A stretch of 5,021 nt of DNA, from NCBI GenBank assembly GCA_938010745.1, contig CALLVF010000015.1, positions 1 to 5,021 on the forward strand, written 5' to 3'. Source of the DNA: an uncultured Patescibacteria group bacterium (GTDB lineage Bacteria; Patescibacteriota; Microgenomatia; UBA1406; GWC2-37-13). A program made the position numbers and the translations under genes. The notes beneath the pieces are model-generated. The model saw nothing but the letters and a program-made list of their open reading frames with translations, had not been told where the DNA came from and ran no database searches. This document shows positions 1-5,021 of the stretch, piece after piece (position 1 is the stretch's first letter; each line of letters starts with the position of its first letter).

Positions 1-186
1 TTTTGGCAGAGGATAAATTTTTTCAATCTTATCTAAAATTTTTTTTGCCTTCCATAAAGCATTATCACCTTGCCAAGGATAAGCTCCATGAGCTGATTTG
101 CCTTTAGTTTTGACTTTTGCCCAAATTATTCCTTTGGCTTTGTTATTTATTCCAAAATCAGTTGGTTCACCGGTTAAAACAAAGCT
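1..186 (-). pseudogene. 5'-truncated M20-family metallopeptidase fragment
   Basis: Reading the minus strand, an open frame from 186 down to the left edge gives a stretch typical of the M20 family (succinyl-diaminopimelate desuccinylase / acetylornithine deacetylase / carboxypeptidase G2 type). It begins FVLTGEPTDFG, where the Glu of GEPT (166-168) aligns with a zinc-ligand glutamate, and continues with KGKSAHGAYPWQGDNA, the start of the dimerisation domain with its conserved His. An in-frame TAG (187-189) lies immediately upstream, no start codon is present in the frame, and the sequence further right does not encode the N-terminal catalytic part with the first His/Asp and Glu-Glu ligands. 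The homology therefore starts abruptly in mid-protein. The rest would lie left of the window. I infer that this is the stranded 3' half of a gene whose 5' half was removed or displaced. A second M20 3' end lies at the other edge of the window. The family call is firm; the substrate is not determinable. Confidence 0.8.
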
Positions 187-437
187 CTAAATAAACCGAC
201 AGGTTAAATCGTTGTTGTAAGATAGTTTTGTTCGTTTTTTTCTGTTGATTGGTTATTCTAGTAAAAACCAGAATATTAATTATTAACTTCCTGCTAAAAT
301 ATCTATAAAACCAAAAAGATAATTACAAACTACAAGGGTGCAAAATGTATATTAATTATACAAATGATTTTCAAATATGATAAAATAAATTTAATGGCAA
401 CACCTAATTAACAGTTAAAATCTAAGATTATCCTTGA
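187..437. other. AT-rich non-coding upstream region of the operon
   Basis: About 250 bases without a convincing gene lie between the truncated M20 fragment and the first gene of the plus-strand operon. The stretch is very AT-rich. It must hold the junction with the M20 fragment (at about 187-190) and probably the operon promoter. A small imperfect hairpin is possible at 348-362 (GTATA, five bases, TATAC). I see no RNA gene, no riboswitch fold and no integrase site that I can name. No SAM-riboswitch-like core was recognised, although the first gene makes SAM. Confidence 0.5.
376..381 (+). promoter_or_regulatory. possible -10 element (TATGAT)
   Basis: TATGAT is one base away from the sigma-70-type consensus and sits about 57 bases upstream of the first start codon. 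No good -35 hexamer lies at the expected distance; the bases 16-18 upstream are TTAATT-like. In DNA this AT-rich, chance matches are common, so this is only the best candidate, not a demonstrated promoter. Confidence 0.2.
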
Positions 438-638
438 ATGAAATCTCAAATATTTTTAGATTACAACTTAAAGTTACCAAGTGAGGAAGATTTTGAAATT
501 GTTGAAGTTAAAGGCGCCGGTCATCCCGATACTCTAGCAGACGATTTAGCGGAAGAGCTAAGTTGTAATTATTCTCTTTATACAAAAAAAGATTTGGCGC
601 AATACTACATCATAACTTTGATAAAGTGGGATTATTAG
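438..638 (+). CDS. MAT N-terminal fragment (as translated, 66 aa)
   Basis: This is the upstream piece of the frameshifted archaeal-type MAT. Residues 1-57 belong to the family and include the GHPD signature (28-31) that forms part of the nucleotide/methionine site. The last nine residues (after QYY) are out-of-frame read-through and match nothing in the family, ending at TAG 636-638. Alone it lacks the rest of the catalytic residues and should be inactive. Confidence 0.6.
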   Translation: MKSQIFLDYNLKLPSEEDFEIVEVKGAGHPDTLADDLAEELSCNYSLYTKKDLAQYYIITLIKWDY

Positions 639-1708
639 GGGGAAGTTCTTATGTGAAATTCAACAAAGGTTATCTAACTTCTCCCATAAAAATTTTGGTA
701 AACGGAAGATTGTCTATCTCTTTCAAATATGAAAAAATACCTTTTAGGAAATTAATTACTAAGTGGGTCAAAAACTTTTTTAAAAAGAGATTTACTCTTT
801 TGGATCCAGATGAGGATTTAGAAATTGAGTTAAATATAAGTCATCAAAGTAGTCCGGGAAAAGTTTATGAAAAACCAGCAAAAAAAAGCCTTAGACATTT
901 TTGGTTTACTCCTCGAGATCTCAACGATTTACCTGAAATTGCAAATAGTTTCATCCCGGCAAATGATACTTCTATTGGTGTTGGGTATTTTCCTTTTACT
1001 GAACTTGAGAAAATAACAACGGGGTTAGAAATAACCTTGAACTCCGATGCCTTACATAATGCCAAACCATGGTTAGGCTCCGATATTAAAATACTGGGAG
1101 TTAGAATAAAAGATGTATTCAAATTTACATTGTGTATTCCTCAAATAGCAAATTATGTAAAAAACATTGAGGAATATAAAAAAAATTTAGATTGGATTCG
1201 GAATTTTATTGTCGGCTTTTTTTTAAAAAATAAAATTAAAAAATATGAGTTGAACGTTAACACACGCGATAATTATAAACTATCAGAAGTTTACTTAACA
1301 GCAATCGGTTCATCGATTGAAAGTGGTGATGAAGGTATTACAGGAAGAGGTAATAGAATCAATAGAATAATTACACCTTCGCGTCCAATCTCAATGGAAG
1401 GCTCCTTTGGTAAAAATCCTGTTTATCATATAGGGAAAATCTATTATGCTTATGCATTTTATTTAGCAAAAAAAATTTATGAGTCTTTTAAAACCCCTAA
1501 TGAAGTTTATCTTGTTAGTCAAACCGGAAGAGATATTAAAAATCCGTGGATAGTTAATATTAGATTAAAGAATAATAATATTTCTCCGTTAATATTAAAA
1601 AAATATATCAAAAATGAATTATCTAAAATCAACCAACTAACAGAAATCATTGTAAATAAAAAAATACTTATAGGCACAAAGTTTTTAAATTACTTATTAA
1701 AAATATGA
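626..1708 (+). CDS. MAT C-terminal fragment (main part, about 360 aa)
   Basis: This frame carries most of the archaeal-type MAT, including the NDTS, GDEG-GRGNR and GKNPV-HIGK motifs. The nominal GTG at 626 is really an internal valine codon: family homology (HHNFDK) extends upstream in this frame to 608. Translation from 626 would lack the GHPD segment and the HHN motif, so a stand-alone product is probably not an active synthetase. The position that is usually Gly after RGNRxN is Arg here (AGA at 1364-1366). The stop at 1706-1708 leaves 4 bases before the next start codon, so the next gene is probably read from the same transcript. Confidence 0.75.
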   Translation: MGLLGGSSYVKFNKGYLTSPIKILVNGRLSISFKYEKIPFRKLITKWVKNFFKKRFTLLDPDEDLEIELNISHQSSPGKVYEKPAKKSLRHFWFTPRDLNDLPEIANSFIPANDTSIGVGYFPFTELEKITTGLEITLNSDALHNAKPWLGSDIKILGVRIKDVFKFTLCIPQIANYVKNIEEYKKNLDWIRNFIVGFFLKNKIKKYELNVNTRDNYKLSEVYLTAIGSSIESGDEGITGRGNRINRIITPSRPISMEGSFGKNPVYHIGKIYYAYAFYLAKKIYESFKTPNEVYLVSQTGRDIKNPWIVNIRLKNNNISPLILKKYIKNELSKINQLTEIIVNKKILIGTKFLNYLLKI

Positions 1709-1712
1709 GTAT

Positions 1713-2771
1713 ATGACTTTAATTGAGAGAGAACGATACGAATCTCCTATAATAAATCTTATAAAAGGAATCACAGAATCTTTCGAAGGTAAAGGATTAA
1801 CATTAAAACCACCAAGAAATATTCGAGAATCAAAAGCAACTTTATTTATGGCAGCTGCAATCCAACAATTAGAAGATTGTTGGCTTGAGGCTTCTTCTAT
1901 TCCACCTCCAATTTATTTAACTTTCCAACCAGTCCTTAGGAGTCAATATATCACCCAAGTAGAAAAAAATCCTCCTACATTAACCTCTTTTGTTAATGTG
2001 GCTACTATTGGGGCTCCAAATAAGGAGACTGAGTTTGATGAATTAGTAGAAGAATGGAAGAGTTTGTTAGAAAGTATTTTTAGAGATGTAAAAATAGAAA
2101 CAAGAGAAAGTATTTATGAAGGATGCTGGGGAAATGCGGAATTTACTGATAAAGTTATAAAATTTACAACCACGGGACAAATAGAAGTTGGAGATGCTGT
2201 TTTAAAAACATTCAGGAATGGACTAAGACTGGTTGACTGTGGATTTGGTTTTGAAAGACTTCTTTATTTATCAACTAAAAATCCATTAGAGGGAATTAAC
2301 TTTCCATCTACCTTAGAATTTAAAATTTTTGATTATTTTCGTTCTTTAACCTTACTAATCGCGTCAGGGGTTGAACCAACACAAAAAGGACAAGGATACC
2401 GAGTTAGATTATTTTCAAATTTATTAACTCAGGAAGTGATAAAATCGCTTAAACCAAATTCCCCTATTATAGATCCTACTTTTGTGGAAGAATTAATCAA
2501 TCATGTGTATAATTATTTTTTGGCTTTTCAATATCCTTTTGAAGCGGATCTTAACAATACTATTTCAATTTTGATTAGAGAATTAAGAAGAAGTCTGTTT
2601 AGTAATGCATTTATGAAATCTTTTGGTCCGGAAACTAAGTTAAGAAGGAATATGGGAACTTTTAATTTTTACTCTCCAACTCTTGAAGAATTTTTAAAAC
2701 AGTTTGATAAAAAATCTGCACAAACTATTAGAAATAATATACCAAACATCCCATGGCTAACCACTATTTAA
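1713..2771 (+). CDS. stand-alone alanyl-tRNA synthetase-like catalytic protein
   Basis: The 352-residue protein resembles the class II catalytic domain of alanyl-tRNA synthetase, which activates an amino acid as its adenylate with ATP. KATLFMAAAIQQL (41-53) matches the TLLFTNAGM region. FQPVLR (71-76) is motif 2 with its ATP-binding Arg. VDCGFGFERLL (174-184) is motif 3 (compare VDTGMGLER), with Arg182 and the preceding Asp175, an Asp that in AlaRS lies in the amino acid pocket. ASGVEPTQKGQGYRVR (217-232) matches the ADGVxPSNEGRGYVLRR segment that follows. The GPCGPCSEI and WNLVFMQF blocks are not recognisable, and there is no room for the editing or C-Ala domains of a normal ~870-residue AlaRS. 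I infer an amino acid-activating paralogue in a biosynthetic pathway, not the housekeeping enzyme; substrate and acceptor are unknown. It starts 4 bases after the MAT stop, with no clear ribosome binding site; an ATG at 1705 in another frame stops at once. Confidence 0.75.
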   Translation: MTLIERERYESPIINLIKGITESFEGKGLTLKPPRNIRESKATLFMAAAIQQLEDCWLEASSIPPPIYLTFQPVLRSQYITQVEKNPPTLTSFVNVATIGAPNKETEFDELVEEWKSLLESIFRDVKIETRESIYEGCWGNAEFTDKVIKFTTTGQIEVGDAVLKTFRNGLRLVDCGFGFERLLYLSTKNPLEGINFPSTLEFKIFDYFRSLTLLIASGVEPTQKGQGYRVRLFSNLLTQEVIKSLKPNSPIIDPTFVEELINHVYNYFLAFQYPFEADLNNTISILIRELRRSLFSNAFMKSFGPETKLRRNMGTFNFYSPTLEEFLKQFDKKSAQTIRNNIPNIPWLTTI

Positions 2772-3478
2772 GCACTTTAAATGATAAAGGAATAATCTTT
2801 CTCTCCGGTGGTGGTGATGAAAAGAAAAGTTGGGTTATTGATCAAAAATTTGTTTCTATTTTAAAAACTAAAAAAATTTTATATATCCCGGTTGCCTTAA
2901 ACAGAGATTTTTTAGGATTTGAAGAGGCATATGATTGGGTAGTTAGTTGCCTATCTTCCCATTCAAAAGAATTTTTGGAAATAATTATGAACTTAGATCT
3001 AAATAAAATTACTGATGAAGACTTAAACCATTTTGAAGCAGTTTATATAGGTGGTGGCAATACCTATAAGTTGCTTTATTTATTTAAAATCTCTAAATTT
3101 GAAATAAAACTAAAAAAATTTTATGAAAATGGGGGAATTATCTATGGAGGAAGCGCTGGTGCTATTGTTTTAGGCAAAAATATTGCCACTGTGGAAGAAG
3201 AAAAAAAAGAAAACAATGGAAAATGTCTCTTTGAAGAAGGACTTAATCTATTAAACAATTATTCAATAATCTGCCACTTTAATCCAGAAGAAAAACTCCG
3301 GATTGAGAAAATAAAAAATTTCATAAAAAAATTTAAAATACCGGTCCTTGCTCTTCCTGAGGGATCAGGTTTGATAAAAAAACAAGAAAGATTTTATTTA
3401 ATTGACAAAGATAAACCTGTTTTTAAATTTGATTTAAAAGGTAAATTTTTCTTAATCAATGACGAATCATTTTATTAA
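2753..3478 (+). CDS. peptidase S51 / dipeptidase E-like serine hydrolase
   Basis: The 241-residue protein fits the S51 family (PepE alpha-aspartyl dipeptidase, cyanophycinase and relatives; often named type 1 glutamine amidotransferase-like), with a usual length of about 210-240. The glycine-rich start IIFLSGGGD (14-22), VYIGGGNTYKLL (97-108) and the nucleophile elbow YGGSAGAIVLG (131-141) are diagnostic. The expected Ser-His-Glu triad would be Ser134, His175 (ICHFNPEE) and Glu203 (LPEGSGL). No signal peptide is visible, so it should be cytoplasmic. Its ATG lies inside the end of the AlaRS-like gene (19-base overlap, different frame), which suggests translational coupling; I see no other good in-frame start. 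Members cut small peptides with acidic residues; here a role in trimming or releasing a small amide product of the operon is inference. Confidence 0.85.
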   Translation: MANHYLSTLNDKGIIFLSGGGDEKKSWVIDQKFVSILKTKKILYIPVALNRDFLGFEEAYDWVVSCLSSHSKEFLEIIMNLDLNKITDEDLNHFEAVYIGGGNTYKLLYLFKISKFEIKLKKFYENGGIIYGGSAGAIVLGKNIATVEEEKKENNGKCLFEEGLNLLNNYSIICHFNPEEKLRIEKIKNFIKKFKIPVLALPEGSGLIKKQERFYLIDKDKPVFKFDLKGKFFLINDESFY

Positions 3479-3489
3479 AAATACTAATG

Positions 3490-3495
3490 AGGAAA
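3490..3495 (+). promoter_or_regulatory. Shine-Dalgarno for the glycosyltransferase
   Basis: AGGAAA lies just before ATG 3499 with a 5-base spacer after AGGA. It is the only clear Shine-Dalgarno sequence among the operon genes and decides between the two in-frame ATG codons at 3487 and 3499. Confidence 0.5.
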
Positions 3496-3498
3496 GAC

Positions 3499-4542
3499 AT
3501 GAAGAAAAAATTTATAGTTTGCGATTATCCTAATCCTAAAAACTATACTTTTCCACCTTTTGGCTTTGGAAGTTCTGAAAAAAGATTATGGTATATCGCA
3601 AAAACAGTGTCAGAATTTAATGACTTTGAAGTAATATTAACCGGTCCACTGTGGCTACCTAAATATATACCAAAAGCTAAACATTTTAAGCAAAGACTTA
3701 CACCTAAAACCGTTGATAAATTTTTTAAAACCTACGGAAAAGCAGATTTCCTTTTGGCGGGTCATGAATATTTTGATAAAGAAGATTATATTAATACATT
3801 TAAAAAGGTAGCAAATAAAATTTTTACTTATATACTCCACCCCTATAAGTTTACTAAAAATTTTTTTGATAGAAAAAATTTTTTTTTATTTTGTTATTCA
3901 GAAGAAATAAAAAATTTGTATAAAGAATTTAGACCGATAAAGCAAGTATTGTTTCATTCAGGGGTAGACGAAACACCTATTTTTTCTGAAATACATAGTA
4001 ATTATTTAATTTGGATGGGTAGAATTGAAGAGCAAAAATCTCCTCATTATGCTATTTATGCGGCTAAGAGGTTAAAAATGCCTCTTTATGTTTTAGGAAA
4101 ACCTGTTTATGAAAATGAATACGCACTAAAATACCATAATTTATTATCATCTAACTACGTTAAACCATTTGGTGTTGTTTTTGGCAAAAAAAAGATGCAA
4201 TTAATTTCAAAAGCAGCTTGTGCTATTTACACAGTAAGCAAAACTTTTATAGATGCAGGTCCGGGAGTGTTAGCGGAATATTTATGTTCCGGCATTCCTG
4301 TTATTGGAATTACGTGGAAAGGTAATGATGCAATCTGTGAAGCAATTAATTCACCACTTTTAGGTGAAGTGATAAAAGTAAATGATAAATTTACTGATTG
4401 GCAAATAGGAGAGCTTATTGCGCAATCAATTAAAAAATGTTTAAAATTAGATAGAAAGAAAATTTATGATATAGCTAACGAAAGATATAACATGAAAAAG
4501 ATAATGAGAAAAATTTTTAGTATGCTTTTAAGATCTTCTTAA
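3499..4542 (+). CDS. GT-B fold glycosyltransferase, group 1 (GT4-like)
   Basis: The protein is 347 residues long from this start. It has the two-lobed layout of GT-B enzymes: an N-terminal acceptor lobe with FGFGSSEKR (21-29, a glycine-rich loop) and a C-terminal donor lobe beginning at LIWMGRIEEQKSPHYAI (170-186), where Arg and Lys would contact the sugar nucleotide diphosphate. DAGPGVLAEYLCSGIPVIG (252-270) corresponds to the E-x7-E region, though only the Glu in LAEYL is clear and the first position of the usual pair is Gly. It has no transmembrane segment or signal peptide, so it is probably cytosolic or peripheral. I chose ATG 3499 over the in-frame ATG at 3487 because AGGA (3490-3493) sits 5 bases before 3499, and MKKKFIVCDYP is a natural start; the longer form adds MRKD. 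It is the last gene of the operon, starting 20 bases after the S51 stop. Donor and acceptor cannot be told. Confidence 0.8.
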   Translation: MKKKFIVCDYPNPKNYTFPPFGFGSSEKRLWYIAKTVSEFNDFEVILTGPLWLPKYIPKAKHFKQRLTPKTVDKFFKTYGKADFLLAGHEYFDKEDYINTFKKVANKIFTYILHPYKFTKNFFDRKNFFLFCYSEEIKNLYKEFRPIKQVLFHSGVDETPIFSEIHSNYLIWMGRIEEQKSPHYAIYAAKRLKMPLYVLGKPVYENEYALKYHNLLSSNYVKPFGVVFGKKKMQLISKAACAIYTVSKTFIDAGPGVLAEYLCSGIPVIGITWKGNDAICEAINSPLLGEVIKVNDKFTDWQIGELIAQSIKKCLKLDRKKIYDIANERYNMKKIMRKIFSMLLRSS

Positions 4543-4552
4543 TTTTTGAAAA

Positions 4553-4562
4553 TTAATGTTAG
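4553..4562 (+). repeat. direct repeat TTAATGTTAG, copy 1
   Basis: This 10-base word recurs exactly at 4638-4647. The two copies lie 23 and 25 bases away from the ends of the palindrome between them. A partial variant, GTAATGTCTA, follows at 4564-4573. It may be chance in AT-rich DNA. Confidence 0.35.
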
Positions 4563-4585
4563 GGTAATGTCTAAAAACATAAAAT

Positions 4586-4612
4586 GACTGTCCTTCGAAT
4601 CGAAGGACAGTC
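4586..4612. terminator. perfect palindrome, probable bidirectional terminator or hairpin
   Basis: Two 13-base arms (GACTGTCCTTCGA and its exact complement) flank one central A; as RNA this gives about 12 base pairs with a 3-base loop. It sits 43 bases after the glycosyltransferase stop. On the plus strand the following bases are CTTATAATAC, not a real T-tract. On the minus strand the hairpin would be followed by ATTTTATGTTTTTAG, which is T-rich, so it fits a terminator better in that direction or an RNA 3' end stabiliser. A protein-binding or mobile repeat element is also possible. Confidence 0.55.
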
Positions 4613-4637
4613 CTTATAATACAATAAACAGGATTAC

Positions 4638-4647
4638 TTAATGTTAG
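4638..4647 (+). repeat. direct repeat TTAATGTTAG, copy 2
   Basis: This is the exact second copy of the word at 4553-4562, on the far side of the palindrome. The two copies and the enclosed hairpin make a unit of about 95 bases that could be a tiny repeat element; the support is only this arrangement. Confidence 0.35.
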
Positions 4648-4757
4648 ACAAGCAAGTTTAGGATGAGAAAAAAAGTGTGTAACTCCTGTAATAGTTTAAA
4701 ATTAAAAATTTAAAAATTTTTTATTAGTTTTTTAGAGCTTATGAGATTTAAATTTTT

Positions 4758-4831
4758 AAGCTCGTAGTTCAAGCGGCTAGAATGTCTGCTTGGCAGTCAG
4801 GAGAGCAGGGGTTCGAGTCCCCTCGGGTCCA
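4758..4831 (+). tRNA. tRNA-Ala-like gene, anticodon GGC, with stem defects
   Basis: The cloverleaf can be laid out fully. The acceptor 5' strand is 4758-4764, followed by T8/A9. The D stem is GTTC/GAAT. The anticodon stem is 4785-4789/4797-4801 with loop TTGGCAG, giving GGC at 4792-4794. The variable loop has five bases. The T arm is perfect (AGGGG, TTCGAGT, CCCCT), the acceptor 3' strand is CGGGTCC, and the discriminator is A at 4831. A G3-U70 pair, the alanine identity element, is present. Oddities: acceptor pairs 1-72 and 2-71 are both A-C mismatches, pair 31-39 in the anticodon stem is C-T, and CTGC-TTG-GCAG can form a competing hairpin across the anticodon. CCA is not encoded (ACA follows the stem). 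It could be a functional odd tRNA, a decayed copy, or a gene whose 5' end was replaced at a recombination junction. Confidence 0.7.
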
Positions 4832-4849
4832 CATTTTTTATTACAAGCC

Positions 4850-5021
4850 TCAAGTCCCCAATTTTAAGAGGAAGGCCCTTAAAATCTGATAATAATCTTC
4901 CAGACTTTTAATATCCACCCACTCATCATCTGCATGAAGATTACCGCCAATTGGCCCAAAGGTAACTCCGTCACAGCCCACTTGATTAAAATGACGGATA
5001 TCCGAGCCGCCATGTTTGACA
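4850..5021 (-). CDS. M20-family metallopeptidase, C-terminal end (partial)
   Basis: The minus strand encodes the last 56 residues of an M20 peptidase that enters from the right edge and stops at TGA (4850-4852). HGGSDIRHF and FGPIGGNLHADDEW are the family's C-terminal catalytic-domain signatures; the His in NLHADDEW is the final zinc ligand. It is followed by the typical VDIKSLEDYYQIL helix. The family includes succinyl-diaminopimelate desuccinylase, acetylornithine deacetylase and dipeptidases; which one cannot be told from this end. By hand count the GC is about 43%, clearly above the roughly 33% of the M20 fragment at 1-186 and above the operon between them. The stop lies 18 bases beyond the 3' end of the convergent tRNA-like gene. 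Confidence 0.88.
   Translation of the reverse strand, partial: VKHGGSDIRHFNQVGCDGVTFGPIGGNLHADDEWVDIKSLEDYYQILRAFLLKLGT

Larger units (their letters stand above)
438..1708 (+). pseudogene. archaeal-type S-adenosylmethionine synthetase (MAT), frameshifted
   Basis: Two overlapping frames together make one full-length methionine adenosyltransferase of the archaeal type (PF01941 family), which makes S-adenosylmethionine from ATP and methionine in the cytoplasm. Restored, the protein is about 423 residues, close to the usual ~400. Visible family motifs are KGAGHPDTLADDLAEE (25-40), HHNFDK (58-63), GGSS (67-70), ANDTSIGVGY (about 175-184), SSIESGDEGITGRGNR (about 292-307) and GKNPVYHIGKIYY (about 325-337). 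The first frame runs through TAC at 606-608; the homology then continues one frame over with CAT CAT AAC from 608, so a single base is missing at about 608-609. A TGA lies directly before the ATG at 438, so that start is the only one. No clear Shine-Dalgarno is seen. Length and motifs past the break are intact, so the lesion is recent, an assembly error, or recoded. It is the first gene of a four-gene operon. The bacterial metK family is unrelated in sequence pattern. Confidence 0.85.
4543..4757. other. non-coding stretch after the operon
   Basis: Apart from the palindrome at 4586-4612 and the direct repeats around it, I see no gene here; short ATG frames end within a few codons. The right part (about 4695-4757) is almost pure A/T and leads directly into the tRNA-like gene. 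Confidence 0.5.

Noticed and set aside
345..380. Eleven-codon leader-like ORF (MYINYTNDFQI) preceded by AAGGGTG, upstream of the MAT
   Set aside because: The spacing is plausible, but the best -10 candidate lies inside it, there is no run of a regulatory amino acid such as Met, and no terminator/antiterminator pair is visible. It is probably chance.
187..437. SAM riboswitch ahead of the MAT gene
   Set aside because: I looked for a conserved multi-helix core and a following terminator; the region is nearly all A/T, with only weak short hairpins.
187..437. Second copy of the tRNA 3' end as an attL/attR pair at the left junction
   Set aside because: I found no stretch resembling the T arm or acceptor end of the 4758-4831 tRNA near the left M20 fragment, so a classic tRNA-integration duplication is not supported inside this window.
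865..1122. Minus-strand open frame of 85 codons inside the MAT gene
   Set aside because: It lies wholly opposite the conserved MAT coding sequence and its translation shows no family features; it is a shadow frame.
626..1708. A genuine separate gene starting at GTG 626
   Set aside because: Family homology continues upstream of 626 in the same frame (HHNFDK), so the GTG is an internal valine codon of a frameshifted MAT.
3655..3840. Minus-strand open frame of 61 codons inside the glycosyltransferase gene
   Set aside because: It is opposite a clear coding region, with a composition that just reflects AT-rich antisense; no motifs and no ribosome binding site.
4586..4612. CRISPR repeat or dif-like site
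   Set aside because: There is only a single copy, with no regularly spaced repeats, and the sequence does not resemble the XerC/XerD-binding pattern of dif.

Overview
The window is AT-rich throughout its centre (roughly 30% GC by eye), with long A/T homopolymers, short intergenic gaps and mostly no recognisable Shine-Dalgarno sequences. The gene content is a mosaic: an archaeal-type methionine adenosyltransferase, a minimal alanyl-tRNA-synthetase-like protein, an S51 peptidase, a GT-B glycosyltransferase and M20 peptidase pieces. This would fit an uncultured low-GC bacterium, for example a Patescibacteria/CPR-type genome. That placement is inference; no marker gene in the window fixes it.

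Layout. (1) At 1-186, minus strand, there is a 5'-truncated M20-family peptidase fragment that runs off the left edge. (2) At 187-437 there is an AT-rich non-coding stretch, presumably the promoter region of the operon that follows. (3) At 438-4542, plus strand, four genes are packed almost without gaps. They are an archaeal-type MAT broken by a one-base frameshift near 608; a stand-alone AlaRS-like catalytic protein that starts 5 bases after the MAT stop; a peptidase S51/PepE-like protein that overlaps the preceding gene by 19 bases; and a GT4-like glycosyltransferase. (4) At 4543-4757 there is a non-coding stretch with a perfect 13-bp-arm palindrome between two short direct repeats. (5) At 4758-4831 there is a tRNA-like gene, anticodon GGC (Ala), with defects in its acceptor and anticodon stems. 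(6) At 4850-5021, minus strand, lies the complete 3' end of an M20 peptidase gene that enters from the right edge.

How the parts may work together (inference). The MAT would supply S-adenosylmethionine. The AlaRS-like protein keeps class II synthetase ATP-binding motifs but is too short to carry the editing and C-Ala domains, so it looks like an enzyme that activates an amino acid for a small molecule or carrier, not for translation. The S51 enzyme would cut a small peptide or amide bond, and the glycosyltransferase would add a sugar. Together they resemble a small accessory biosynthetic cassette that I do not recognise as a described pathway. The M20 pieces on both sides, the tRNA-like gene at the right end and the higher GC of the right flank suggest that the cassette is an inserted or rearranged segment. 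The frameshifted MAT suggests that in this genome it may be decaying, or that the assembly has an indel.
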